Source of the DNA: Batillaria attramentaria
Taxonomy: Eukaryota > Mollusca > Gastropoda > Batillariidae
DNA: 64,000 bases
NCBI GenBank assembly: GCA_018292915.2
Contig: JACVVK020000207.1
Span: forward strand, 1-64,000
Direction: 5' to 3'
Shown here one piece after another: positions 1 through 31,153 of the stretch. How positions within the stretch are numbered: position 1 is the stretch's first letter; each line of letters opens with the position of its first letter. The position numbers and the translations under genes were made by a program. A model generated the notes under the pieces. That model was not told where the DNA came from. It ran no database searches and worked only from the letters and a program-made list of their open reading frames with translations.

Positions 1-136
1 CCTTGGGTGACCGCCTTACACAGGTTTGACTGTATGTCATGTCCAAACTGCGGTCATCAAAAGTGTGCATTATGATAAACAAGTTTGCTGTGCTAAGTGT
101 GTTTTACGAACACATGTACTGTACAATTGTTTGCAG

Positions 137-18141
<18,005 letters not shown>

Positions 18142-18930
18142 CTGATGTTTCTTTTATAACAGGGAAGGAGATATATCATCATGTTTTGCTACAGTTCTCT
18201 GCAATAACAACTAGCAAGAAGAAAACAGTGGGTTTTATAGACATTGCACAAAAAGTTGCTTAGCTCAGGCTTTTTGTGTTTTGTTTTTTTTCGTCATGGT
18301 GATTAGGTTCCATTTCTGTCTCTTGTTGTAGGTAGATTTTGCCGAGAAAATCAAGTGATCCTATTCTGTTTACACTAAAAGGTTCATTTATGACTCAGAA
18401 GCTCATTTTGCCATGCAAATCAAGTGACTGTCAATTTTTAGCGCTGTTCGTGGGATTACCATACAGGTGCTTGTGTGAAACAAGTGCGGTATGCTTTGCA
18501 ATTTTGGAACTTCGCTCAGACATTTTCCTTGGAGGATATTGTTCTTGTAATAGAGACAGAGCAACATTTAAAGAGTGCCTCCATCTCTGGGCAGACACAT
18601 TAGACTGTGTCAAGCAGTGTTGGTCTTTTTTTCCTCTCTTCTTTTTTGAAAGATTTTACGCTGATTTAGATATTTTTATCAGATTTTTTCTTTTCTTTAA
18701 TCCGTCCATTCATGTATATTAAAAAGCTTCAGATTTACAATGTGGTTGTTTCATACTTGAATCATGGGGGAGTTTATGTTACATGGGAACAGCCTGTTGC
18801 TCTGTTACACATTGTGCTTGTAAAGAAAATCTTTGCAGTGTCATTTCTGCTGCTGTATTTCCAAGACATTCCACTGGAACACTACTGTGATACGTGAATA
18901 CTGAGGAATAAATCTATACTACCCGGTATT
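18142..18930 (+). other. LRRC71 3' UTR with polyadenylation signal
   Basis: Sequence after the LRRC71 stop has no coding potential. An AATAAA at 18907-18912 is the first good poly(A) signal downstream, so the transcript probably ends about 10-30 bases later. The exact end is inferred. Confidence 0.5.
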
Positions 18931-20159
18931 ATTGTTCGGTATTATTGTTAGGTGTGTGTGTGTTTTACATGCCTACCTTTGTTGTGAAATAAATGGTCTG
19001 TTTTGGGCTTGCCCAGAGCAGTACACTAATCATATAGCGTTGTGTGTCTGGGTTTTTGAAATTGCACCCACTGCTTCATCTTTTGCAGTAAGCGGTGTGA
19101 ATATGTGTTGCATAGGGTGAAAGATAATTACGATGTACCGTAGTTTATGTGCGATCTTCTACACTTATAAACACACAGGCACTCTCCTACGCAGTAGTAT
19201 GATTCTTTCTACTCGGGACCCCCGAGTCAGATTCCTACATTTACAAAGACTGTTTGGAGCATTGTGGGGCGGCAGGGATTTTGATTGTGTCGGTTGAGTG
19301 GCAACTTGGGTTGGAATCGAATGAGATCCTAACGTGATGCTGCAACCATTAACCTTCCGGCTACGTCGCTAAAAAACTTCTTAGTCCTACATCGTGTGAA
19401 ACAACTTACCCATGGTTTTTACATATATATAGGTAATTTTCGACTTATTCCTAGTCCTACGTCGTGGGAAACAAATTACCCATGGTTTTTACATAAGTAA
19501 TTTTCGACTTATTCCTAGTCCTACGTCGTGGGAAACAAATTACCCATGGTTTTTATATAGGCAGATTGTAGCTTATTCCTAGTCCTACATCATGGGAAAC
19601 AAATTACCCATGGTTTTTATATAGGCAATTCACAACTTATTCTTATTTATTGTTTAATTACTCTGCTAATTACAAGTTAAACAACACAATTTTTGGCATG
19701 AACATAGTCAAACCATTTATTGACAAAGTCATGAAATTTCAAAGGTGTGACCTAAATATTGACCGAGATACGTTCATCTAAAGCAATGTGTGTGCAACTT
19801 TTTACCCACGACGTAGCCGGAAGGTTAATACATATTTTTACAAACAATTCTGCAACGTTTCGCAGCATGAAGCAGAAACTGTGTTACTGGACACTGAGAA
19901 ACTTGCTTAACTGACTTCCATTTTCGCACAAATATTTTGGGACTGCCCACTCATCAGTATTCACACACAATCTTTAATACAGGCACTCATCTACACATAC
20001 ACACTTCTACACATACACACTTCTACACACCTATGTACACTCTCTTCTACACTTGCACACCCACACACACACACCTCTACGCATGTACTCACGCACAGTA
20101 AAGGCAATAATTAAAAACCAACACAACAGCCCTGAAAAAAAAGAGACCCCCAAACAACT
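18931..20159. other. Spacer between convergent LRRC71 and CDC42SE genes
   Basis: No coding exon is visible. The stretch is mostly occupied by the TTAA-flanked element at 19349-19828. Near 19980-20080 there is a short array of CTTCTACACATACACA-like repeats. Confidence 0.5.
19349..19828. mobile_element. TTAA-flanked MITE, family 1, copy 1 (four internal repeats)
   Basis: TTAA at both ends and a perfect 16-bp inverted repeat CCTTCCGGCTACGTCG. TTAA duplication with CC-starting ends suggests a piggyBac-type origin. Inside, a unit of about 62 bp carrying CTACGTCGTGGG...TTACCCATGG is repeated four times. Confidence 0.9.
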
Positions 20160-22799
20160 TCAGTCTCATCCTTTTATTGTAAAGAGAGAGGAGGGGAGAA
20201 AAAAAAGGTCACTGTACATTCCGTACATAAAAATGTACATAAAAAAGACGATTATACAATTCCCTGTTGCAAGATATATATAAAAAAAATCCTTCCTTTC
20301 CATATCCATATCCATCTACAGTACCTACATTCTTGCATAGAACGAACGGTTGCATCTCTCCAGATTCTGGGAGGTAACCACAAGTAATGGTAGATCATCC
20401 CTATAACAATTTCTTTGATGGGCTACTTGTTATCACTGGGCATAATCATGTGTGGGTTTTTTTGTTGTTGTTTTTTCATACACGTATGTACATTGTACCA
20501 CAACGTTTTAACGAGGTCTTCAATTCAAACACAAGTAAAAACACACCCCTACTCCCACAAAAAGCAAGCATACACAGCACATGGAAAAAAAAAAATCTTT
20601 AAAAAAAAAAAAAAAATCAGAAATGCACATGAAAAATTGGAAAGGGGGTGGGGGTCATTGGCTTGGTGAAGCAACAGCAGATCAACAAAACAAATCACTA
20701 CCAGCTGAAATTACAGCTACGCTACCAATGCCACTGTTGAGGTCATTAGCAGCATCATAGCACTGCACTACAAAGTGTTATTTTAGTACGCAAGCGGACA
20801 GGGCATACCAGTCTAACACTGAAAAATCCTGTAATTAAGGAACATTTTTGCAAGGCTCGGCTCTGAGAAATTGCAAGAACCCCTGCAGCAACTTCTGCCA
20901 TCAGTGCAAGAGGTTATGGGTTCCTTGGGGCATTGGATTTTTCATTTCAAGCATGCAGCACTGTTTACTAGGGGCAGATCATCAGTTTTGTCAGTGACTG
21001 GTGCTCCAGTTTCCTCCCCGTCTGCCTTGCAAACGGTCAGCCAAAAACAAAAAACCCACCAAAACTATACATCATTCTGAATTCTAACGTTTCAATAGCT
21101 GATCATTTGTACTATGGAACGACAATGTGCTGCTGTCAGGTGCGTGAATGCATGTGCTTGACATCAACATGCGTGCTGGGCTCATGGCACTTTCAGTTTC
21201 AGCGAAGAAAACAGGTGAAGTGCCTGCATAAATTAACAGTTTTATTATTCATAATAGTACTGAGGAAAACTCACGTACATGCATCTGGCACCCTGGAAAC
21301 AAAATTAACTTATTGGGCAGCTTACAGAGGGGTATCTCTGGCGATTGGGCAGTGATGATCCATTACAATTACTACTGTTTTAAAAAAAAAAAAATTAAAA
21401 AAAAGAGAGAGATGCTGGCCCATTACTGTACCAACAAAACGATTATATTGTAACAGAAAAATCAATGTACAAACAAAACTAGCAGCATACATGATTCTCG
21501 CGATCACAAGTTGAGCAATGAATTAAGAAATCAAGAGGGCTTTAATTATTTAAATATTTAAAATTGCGGGAGTAAAATAAATATGTACAGAAATCCTACA
21601 CAACTACACAGCTCTCAGAACACAGCATCACAAAAAACCTACGCACATAAATTAAAACAGTACAAACTGAAAGATCTGCTTGTTTCACACTACACACAAT
21701 TTGCATTATATATTCCAGTTTATAAGCAAGCATACATCCTTTCCATTCTGCTCAGTTTTGAGTATAACAGGCTTTTTTTGTAAGAGAGAAAATGTAATTT
21801 ACACCACCCTGAATTGAAATAACATAGACATTAATAAAAATGGTTTAAATGGTGGTCAAACCACACCTGTATCTACTCTGCATAGGAAATAAATATTTAT
21901 ACATGTACTGTACTAAAAGCTGAAAGACAACTGAGATTTTTTAATCCAGTTTCAAAAACTACTTATGTTCTCCTACTACATGTACACAACTTGCGCTATA
22001 AACACACTACTGTACTCTGTGCCCAGCCCAACCCTGCTTTTTAACACCCCCCCCCCAAAAAAAAAAACAAAAAAAACAACAACAACAACAACAACACACA
22101 CACACACACACACAAAAAACACCAAGAAGCCACCCCCTACCCTAAGCAAACCCTCCTCCATCTGATACTATCAAGTTTTTCATGCACAAGCATTCAACAA
22201 CATACAACTGTAACAGACAGTGATACACTGTTGATCAAACTATAAGCATTATCTAAGGCACAGATTTTTTCAAGTAATACCATAGAATTCACTAGAACAG
22301 TAGAAGTACAAAATCTACGACGACAATCTGATCTTGAACACATTATGCAAGGTGAAAATTTGAATACAGCAGAAACTGCAGTCTCAGCAGCACTAGCCCA
22401 AAAATCCTTCACAAAAATACAAAAGTCGAAAAAAGCTTTTTTAACAGTCTTGAAAGTTGTTCAGTTTGCAGCATGGTCACTTGATTAAGGCAGCATTTTC
22501 AATTTAAAACACAGCAAAGGTGCAAAAGTCCTCAGCAATCCAATTCAGTGACAGTACTGACACCCTACAAATATGCAGAATTTAGCAGTTCATGAAAGAC
22601 TTTACATAATTACATTTCTGTAAAGGAAAAAATATGGTTTATGAGCAACAACAAAAATCTATACAGTCTTCTGTCTTGCGTTGGCCACTTGCCACCGAGT
22701 TGTGTATAAATTTGACATTCCAAAGCGCTGTTATCCTTTTTCCATCTTCTTTGTATGCATAAGACATCCCCAAGCTGTAGTGAGGTGGTGGAAATCACG

Positions 22800-22971
22800 G
22801 GTGGGGTGTGGGTGTTTGGGTGTTTAACGTCCTTTTCCATCACATAGGGTGATATCAAAGACGGGGCAACGATGAAAAAGCCAGCATAAATATTTGGCCC
22901 CAGCCGGGATCGAACTCACGACCCGAGCATTAGAAGTCCAATGCTCTACCATTCGACCACCCCGGCTCCCC
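22800..22971 (-). mobile_element. SINE A copy 5
   Basis: Full-length, in the presumed CDC42SE 3' UTR in the same strand sense as that gene. Confidence 0.85.
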
Positions 22972-24479
22972 GGTGGAAATCACATATTTTCAGTCATTCA
23001 CACTATGAAAACAGCAATGCAGCAACTAACGCAAAGGACTGGCAGTCATACTCAGCTAAACTGTTCCTCACATTTTACAACCGCTTCCGCAATTTCTGAA
23101 GTTCAAAGCCGGCAGTTACACAAGCAGCCCACAATCAGCAACTGCATAATGCTACAACAGCTTCAGTACAAACAGAGAGGGAAAAAAACAAACGCTTGAA
23201 CAGCACCTGTACGCAAGAAAGCATATCAGCCCAACTCCAAGTCAACTGCAATGTGGTTTTCCATTTAAAAAAAAAAAAAAAAAAAAAATTTTAAACTGGA
23301 AAATCCTCATAAACTTTCTACATTACTGTATAGTTAACGGCTGTGTTTCTATGAAGAAGACATTAAAAAAAAGAGCGAACTGGGATTGGGGATCAAGGAA
23401 AGAACAGAGAAAAAGTTTACCACCGTATGTGCTCATTTTAACATGTGTTACAGAATAAATCATAGACTAGTCAGTACTCAAAATTAAATCATAAATTATG
23501 AGACAGCCTCAAGTAAACGGCCATTTATAAATCATTTTACGGCACTCATTTTTTTTTTTTTTGATTTCTAATGTGCAGGTAATACAGATATCACACTAAT
23601 GTACACAATATGGCATTTTCAGAAACACAAACCTCCACTAAAAAAAAAAACAACAAAAAAAAACCCAAAACACACACTTCATGTGGTCATTGAAAGGTGG
23701 GCACAATGAATGAAAACTATGACGCCCTATCCACAGTGTTATACGATTTGGCATCAAATTTCTTTTCTCAGTGTTCCCAATCAGTGACAAGCCCCTACCA
23801 AGAATTTTGGGGAACAGACACCCCCCACCCAAAAAAAAAAAAAAAAAAAAATGGAGATGCATCTCAATTTTTGAAACCCTTGTGACTTGTTTTAGCTTCC
23901 TGAAAAAAAGTGATTCATCATCAGACACAGATCAAACAGTGTAATATTCGTTTCTTGCTAATCACCTGCTAAACATAATTTATAATAATTATCACAATAG
24001 GGTCATGGCAAATGTCAACAATCCTAGCAAGTAAACAAGACAACAGACCGCGTAAAGTGAGCTTAACAGTACATACTCTAGTTAGATGCACACTCACTCT
24101 CAGACAACATAGGACATAGCGATTAGCCAGCAAGGCAGATGAATCAAGCTAGTCTATATTGTATATATATGCTCTCTGTTTGTGTTAGTAAATGAGAAAC
24201 ATACATGTACAATTTTCAACAAGTGCAAATTTGTAATTTAGAAATAAGCACCAAACCAAGTCATATTAATACCCCCCCCCCCCCCCCCCCCCATTCAACT
24301 TCAGTTTCAGTTTTACAGGTTTACAGACCCTTCTGTCATGTTTACGTTTCTGGTGCAACTCAAGCAAAATGCCCATCTTAAAGGCACAGTTCCTGAAAAA
24401 ATAAATTTAGGTAGGAGCTGTAACTTTAATAAGTTTTCAACCTGTTCCCATTATTAAAAAAATAAATTATAAATAAAGA

Positions 24480-24987
24480 CCGGCCCCCGTAGTGTAGTGG
24501 TTAGCACTTCGGACCATGGACCGGGAGACCCGGGTTCGAATCCCAGCCGAGACAAGCGGGATTTTTCCTACCTAGGTCGGCTCCTACCCAGAGCGGGTGT
24601 GCTATGGGCCCAATGGGGAGGCTGTTGCCACACAGCCGAGCTTCACCCACTTCACGGGTGCGACTTTGGGGGTGCTTCCCTTGGTATGACACGTCTTATG
24701 ATGTGGATGATTACACGGCCGGCACCGCAGGTGCCGTAGTTCCCGGGCCTGGTAAACGCCGGGATATTTATGACAGGAAGCGTGGAATGCGGCCCTGTCC
24801 CGCAGTCCCAAACCACATGGACCTCCATAGCATCATCTTACCATCATCCTCATCTCCATCATCATGCATAATAAAAATTGCCCCAGCCCTCGAGCCCTCC
24901 GTGGATTCCACCCATGACGTGGGAGGAACACCACTGGAGTTGGCAAAAAAGAGTTGGGGCAGCAAAAAAAAAAAAAAAAAAAAATTA
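24480..24987 (+). mobile_element. SINE B copy 1 (about 505 bp)
   Basis: tRNA-like head CCCCCGTAGTGTAGTGGTTA with B box GGTTCGAATCC. The long GC-rich body contains GGCCGGCACC...GGTGCC and ends GGGGCAGC plus poly(A). Lies in the CDC42SE 3' UTR, antisense to the gene. Confidence 0.85.
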
Positions 24988-25093
24988 TAAATAAAGGAGT
25001 TTATTCAGCACACTTGCCAAATTTTGGAGAGCGGAAGGTGAAGGATTATAGAGAGAGACTGACTATGTATAGAAAACAGAGTTTTCATAACTG

Positions 25094-25422
25094 CAGTGAT
25101 CATTTTATGTCCGCGCCTTGCGCCATTGGCGCATAAAAAAAAAAAATGACCCATAAAAATCTTAAGCTGTGCGCCGATCGGCGCATCGTTATAACTTTAA
25201 ATGTTTTGACACAGAGTGCTGTGCGCTCACAAGCCGAACAGGAGAATTTTCCAAAAACATTAAGGTGACCCTAATTTCTCAGAGTTTATATAATTTAAAT
25301 TATGTGCTTTTTCATCTGTTTGGTTCCGTTTTAGAATGACCCATAAAATGTGGAAATGGCCCATAGAAGTTGGTCACAGTGGGCCATTTCACCCATAGAT
25401 TTTCAACAAAAAATGATCACTG
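25094..25422. mobile_element. DNA transposon H (329 bp) in CDC42SE 3' UTR
   Basis: 13-bp terminal inverted repeat CAGTGATCATTTT; 6-bp target duplication TAACTG (25088-25093, 25423-25428). (T/G)GACCCATAAAA and GGCGCATAA motifs are iterated inside the ends. Confidence 0.9.
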
Positions 25423-26876
25423 TAACTGTCTTCACATTAACAACTACACGTAGAATCAAAACGAGGTGAGGGTGACCAAAACAAAATTTCTGCACTTACT
25501 GCAAACCGGTACATCGTTTTGCTACGGCACCTAACAGTAAAAGAGGACGAAAAAAGCTTGGGGTAAAACAAAGCAGTCATTACGCAGCATCGGTACTGAT
25601 GTACAGCTTGCAGAAGGCTGCTGAAGACGCCGTGGTTGTTGAAGATTCATCCTCCGCCGATAATCTGTCAGTCACACACTTCCAGTCATGGTCGCAGTCA
25701 TGTTTGAAAAAGGCACATCATGTACGCTGGTAGCCATTTTAAAGGTGAAACCAACGGCCACGCACAGTAACAACAGGAAGAATCTCATTCAAAACAAATG
25801 TCGCACTTTACCCCTGTAGTGTAACTGTAAGCAGGTGACACCACATCATGCCAAAAGGGAAAGACCAAACAAGTGGATATATAATGAAAGCATGCTTTGG
25901 GATCTGCCAAGTGTTAATTTCTGTATGTTTCTAAAACTAACACCAAGACTAAACAACTTGATCGGCAAAGACAATACTTGCTGTAGTTATCGGCGCATGC
26001 ATTTCATGAACACTGCAGATCTGAGAAAGAGCCCGGTGTGGTAAAATTAATAAGTAATATGCAAAGCCAAACGAGCGTGAAGTTCTCAAAAAAACTGGCA
26101 GACACAAGAATCCTCTCTTGCAGATGTGCGCAGTTGCGAAGTTACTCCAATTTCAGCATCATTCACTCTCTAATCTTCAAGGTTTACAGGGTACAAATTC
26201 TACAGCAGACACACGCAGAAGTCCAGAGTAAATAGAGCTGAGAGACGTTCGTTAAGGACTGTTGCAAGCGATGCAACATCTTCTCCCCTGCCCCTACATG
26301 CCCCTTGTTCCAATGCCTGCTTCATCACAGTTCTTGCTTGTCCTGAAACTGATAAAGGCAAAAGGTCCGTGATGTAACAGTAGCCAAAACACAACAGAAT
26401 TTTCTGTGCGATCATTTTTCATATGATCCGAGCAACATAAAATTTCACCCCTAAATGTGAACAAAATAACTATGCACCGGCCATGACGTAGGAGTTCCAA
26501 ATGTTTGAAATGATACATTTTCTGTGTGTCTTGGACTGATGACGTAACTGGAGTGTGTTTTTGTGAACTTGTAAACCACTGAGTGGGTTACGGAAAGTCA
26601 TAACTCACACTTTCGCTCTCTGTTTCCTTACTATTTTCGGACGTAAAGCACTCATAGTTAACTCACTGAAAATTTGCTCTGGCGAGTGGTGTAGAATCAG
26701 TAAGACAGCTAGGGCTGGTCAACAGGTAGAATTTGCACCACAACTTGGTTGTTTATGGACGACATTAGAAAATTTCAGTGCTGATTCTCAGCCACATCCA
26801 ACCTGATTGCTCCCAAGGTAACAAAAATGTATCTACCATGGAAACTAAGTAATAATTTAAAATATTGCCCACCTAC

Positions 26877-28656
26877 CTATGTGGGTGACTTTCGAGGTAA
26901 ATCTACCACTGAGATCTGAAGGTGTCCGTCTGCGAGATGGTGCTCATAATCGCCTTTGGATGACATCTGGTTCTGCACGGAATGGAGCTGTGACAAAAGG
27001 CAAGCAGATTAAAATTTTTTGCCGTACTGAAGCGTAAAGAAATGAACATTGCAAGAACAGTTACCCCCTAATTTGGCCGCAACTTTACATGTAGTTCACA
27101 GGCAGTTTTGTCAGCCGCCGTGTTTATTGTCCTGCCAGTGGCAGTAAGTTGCTTTTTTACTTTTTTTTATATAAATTTATGAATTTGTAGAATTTATAAG
27201 TAACTTTCTGAGAGGAAACACTAAAGATCAAACATCCTAACTCCCTCTTTCCCCTTACAAAAGAACACACGCACACACAAAACATAAACAGTGACACGAG
27301 CTCCACACTCAAAGCCAACGCATGTATACACAATCTGCCCGCAAAACCAGCTGTCTCAGTGTCTGCCGCAACAGTTGCTACATGTACATACATGTATGTA
27401 TTATTGTATAACAAGTACATGCAGTGAATCGAGTACGACTTGTGTGATGAGTCAGCCAAAATCCATGCATTCTTTTAAGTCTCCCTCAGCACAGGTGGCC
27501 AGTAAAACACATACACACTGACATAGTACTGTCATGTCTGATAATTGCATTTTGATTTAAAGCTAAACAGGTATGTAACACCCCCAGCCCTGCTGTAGTC
27601 TGAGGGCAGTCTTAGGAGTACACAGTTTTTGTAGTTGTTTTTTTTTGCTGTTGTTTTTGTTTCTCTATTTATTTATTTATTTATTTATTTATTTTTTGCT
27701 GTTGTTAAGATCTACAAATCACTCAAGAAATAAAATTTATACAAAAAGAAACCAAGAAACAGGAAAACACCAAATCAAGATACCGGTACTACAATGAAGA
27801 ATGTTTGAAATAAAAAACTACTAATCATTTGAAATGCAACTGCTACAAATGAAATCAAGTCCAGGGAGCTTACTTGAGGAGGAGATTGCATTGTGGAGGT
27901 AAAGTCCCCGGATCCTATGTGAGCGGTATGACGGAAGTCTGTTGGAAGTCCGATCATGCTCGGATCCAGGCGCCGCCTTCGTTTCTGTAATATTATGAAT
28001 TAAAGTGAAAATAAACTTAATAACGTCTATCACTGTTACAACTGTTAATCTGAGTATGTGTATCTTATTTGTTTAAAATACGAATCTACCATGTAAATTG
28101 TTTACGTGCCTTTAAGACACTCTTGTCACGTTGAGCTTACTGTTGCGAATGCCAGTTGCACAATTTCAGCGCATTCCGCACCTTGCAATGGAGATTTTTG
28201 AAGTTAACTGCTCTATCAGTATCATGGAAAGAGAATCAACAATCAATGAAACTTTATTTTGCAACAGTAAATGCCAACATAGTGATAGTCACACTTATAT
28301 TAATATTAAAATAAAAAAAATTATACCATTTTGTATACCTGCCATTGGAGAGAGAGAGAGGGAGAGAGAGAAAATAATTTATTTTCTCTCTCTCAATAAA
28401 ATTCTTTTCTACTTTCTACAGCGCTTTCCCCTGCAAAATCACCAAGTGACAAGCTCGAAACGCCTAACAAGATATCAAACTCAGTATAACATGAACAAAT
28501 AAAATAATTTTAAAATAACATTAAAAGACATTCCTAAGACCGGTTTAAGCATTTAAAATTTACACAATTAGCCAATGATAATTATGATAATCAACTTACA
28601 GGTTGTGGCTGTTCTGTGATGCAGCAGCTAAAACACAAAAGCGCGTCCCCCATCAT
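26877..28656 (-). CDS. CDC42SE: CDC42 small effector protein (CDC42SE/SPEC family)
   Basis: Three coding exons on the - strand: 28656-28600, 27984-27874 and 26987-26877 (stop TAG 26877-26879). All junctions are phase 0, with acceptor CAG and donors GTAAGT and GTAAGC. Exon 1 reads [19 protein letters not shown] if the first of two tandem ATGs is used, or 18 residues from the second at 28653. The second start places the Cys pair at positions 10-11, where vertebrate SPEC proteins are palmitoylated. Exon 2 starts with a basic patch KRRRR and carries the CRIB motif [18 protein letters not shown], which binds GTP-loaded CDC42. Exon 3 holds the conserved [10 protein letters not shown] block. Length is 91-92 residues against about 80 in vertebrates. 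The protein should sit at the plasma membrane and modulate CDC42-driven actin remodelling (family knowledge). Which vertebrate paralogue it matches best is unclear; SE2 looks closer. Confidence 0.92.
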
Positions 28657-30407
28657 TGGCGCTGGCACGTTTTACTTTCTCCTCCGATAGCTGAGCTATA
28701 CCAACACTGCACACCTCCTTTGTTGTGGCGTATGTAGCTGACTGAGCGATGCAAGCTGGTCTTGGCTACGCTCGATGAAAGTTGTGCCCAACAGATTTTA
28801 GATCTGAACGAGATCTAATGGAAATTTCCAAAATGCTTCACCCGCGGCCGTGGCTGTGCTAAGATGAAGAAACTGAAATTGGTTCCCTGAGATCACTGGT
28901 CATGGAAGATACTGTTTGAATTCAAAAGCAGCCAGACGAAATACAGATTAGATGATCAGGTTCACAACCAAGCCCTTCACTCAACACATTCACTCGGCTA
29001 TATTCAAGAGGAGATGATCAAGGCGTGGCACGAGGTGAAGGACGATTTGAGCAACTGCCTGTCATGGCAAATGGTCGAGATTTCTCCACAAATTTCCGAG
29101 TGCAGGCAAGTTCTGAAAGACAAGAATGAAAATGGGTTTAATTTCAAAGCATCTCAAAAATCAAACTGACAAATAAAAGAAAACGTTTACTCGCAATTTT
29201 CAACAACAAGTCGTTAACGATGATGAATCAAAAGGCATCATTGCCATGCGCAAACAAACCTGCCCAGTTTACACGGAGCAAGTGCTAAGTATCAATATGA
29301 TAGTGATACAAGAACCAAAAATGCCTATTTAAAAAAAAAAAAAAAAAAACCTCCGAAGTATGGTATACCAGTGTAACATGCAATGTTCACAACTGAAATT
29401 CTGAACAATTTGTCCAAATAAAATCTCAGATAACAAACGCCTGGGTTTTCCCACTTTGAGACAATCAGCACATGACAGTATACATCTACGTCACGGGCCT
29501 AGTGACAACAAAGAACTGAGTTAGAGCGCACTTTCAATTTCCTTGTGCTCATTGACACAGCAGCTGAAATCTGATGCGACGATCAGCTGAATCAGGCTAA
29601 CACTAACGAGTTGATCTAGATCTGAAGAACAATCAAAAGTATTGTCTAAGTTTAGAACCCTAAGACTAAGAGAGGAGTACCGGTATACAAATTACAACGA
29701 ACATCTTTCATTCCCACTTTCAGGATGTGAGAACAAAAGGAAGTGCTTGGGACTTGAAATAATGGGTGTGCATTGATTAAGTGGTGTCAAGATGGCTGCA
29801 TCATCCATTACTTATGTCGTCAGTCCACGGCATGAATATAAAGTCACATAATATGAATATTACATAAAGTAGCATAATATGAATAATTAAGGCATACCTA
29901 ACATTTTCATTCAGTGAAATAGCAAGCAGTTGACCCACATCATGTTTGAAGTGCACACCAGTCCAGTCACAAATTTATCCATACAACTGCAAGTCTGTTT
30001 TCAAGAGCCCCTTTCCTCCATTTCATTTTCTTGCGGAAAAGCTCATTCTACAAATTATGTGGAATTTCTCCCTGACACTGATAGACAAATGACATCTCAC
30101 ATACTGCAATGGTAATGATGTATCACTATCAGTTACTGAATGAGCTTAGATGAACTAAGACCTCTGAAAAAGAATTCTGTGTTCAGTGTTACTGTAAGCA
30201 ATCCCCTCACAAGACGAAGTGAGAATATTGCCAACTTCTAGAGTCCATTATATAAATTTATCTACATGTACTTAGTGAAAGTTTTCTATGCCATGGGACA
30301 CTGTTGCCAACCCTGATTTAATTTGGGTGCTTAAAGTTTAACTTAAAAGCAATTTCTTCTTCTTCAATCATTTATTTGTTTCTTAAAGCGCCCAAAAGTT
30401 TCACTAT

Positions 30408-31153
30408 CAGGCCTTAAATTAAAATGGTCTATGACCTCAATGGAAGAAAAGCGTGTCGCATAAATTTATTGATGAAGTGGTAAGCCCACGGGAACGACTC
30501 TTATGCTTGGGGTGTCCAGGGGAATGCTCCCCTGGAATTTTCTTTAAAAAATGTGACCGTACACCACGATATGAGTCGTAAGTCACGTTTTGACTATTCT
30601 GAGATACTGGCATCAACACAAAGTAGAAGAAATGCTCTTTCCAATGGTATAATTATTTTTCATTAACTATGATCTTTTGGCAAAGATACAGTAGTTCTTG
30701 AACAGGTATCCCCTCAGATCACATTTCACCAGAAAACGAGAACAAAGTTGAGAAAACGCTGTTATAGAAGTTTTCCTTAGCAACCTGTTTCAGGCTGAAT
30801 AAAGTATTTCTACACTTAATCTGGCTTAGGTATTAAAGCTCATCACAGAAAAATAGTTAAACAGTCCAAATCAAATGAAATCTCAAAATCGACCAATCCA
30901 GCCTCATCTGCCTATTTCTGGCTGCTAAACAAAATGAAGTCAGGCGCAGAGCGACTCATTTCGTGGTGTACGGTCACAAATAGACTCAAATCTGTGCATT
31001 TTGGTATGATTTTAATTTTAAGTGCTTCAGAGGAGAAAATACACTTTTTTTCTTTCTTTTTTTTTTTGGGGGGGGGGGGGGGGGGATGTTAGCCAAAGGT
31101 GGAAATCCGCTAAAAAAAAAAAAAAAAAAAGGGGCAGAAGATTATAAGGCCTG
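30408..31153. mobile_element. DNA transposon I (746 bp), upstream of CDC42SE
   Basis: Ends CAGGCCTTAAAT and (reverse) CAGGCCTTATAAT; 6-bp target duplication CACTAT (30402-30407, 31154-31159). An internal hairpin CCAGGGGAATGCTCCCCTGG (30519-30538) resembles the hairpin of element A. Confidence 0.85.

Larger units (their letters stand above)
20160..26876 (-). other. Probable long 3' UTR of the CDC42SE gene
   Basis: No exon-like coding segment lies between the CDC42SE stop and about 20160. A - strand AATAAA (TTTATT at 20173-20178) is a plausible poly(A) signal, which would make the 3' UTR about 6.7 kb. It would contain an antisense SINE A, a SINE B, DNA element H, a 32-base C run near 24272 and several A runs. 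A nearer poly(A) site cannot be excluded. Only RNA evidence would settle the length. Confidence 0.4.

Noticed and set aside
24272..24291. Long C and G homopolymers (also 4150, 7976, 31065, 52250, 55826) as regulatory G-quadruplex sites
   Set aside because: Homopolymer runs of uncertain assembled length; no evidence beyond composition.
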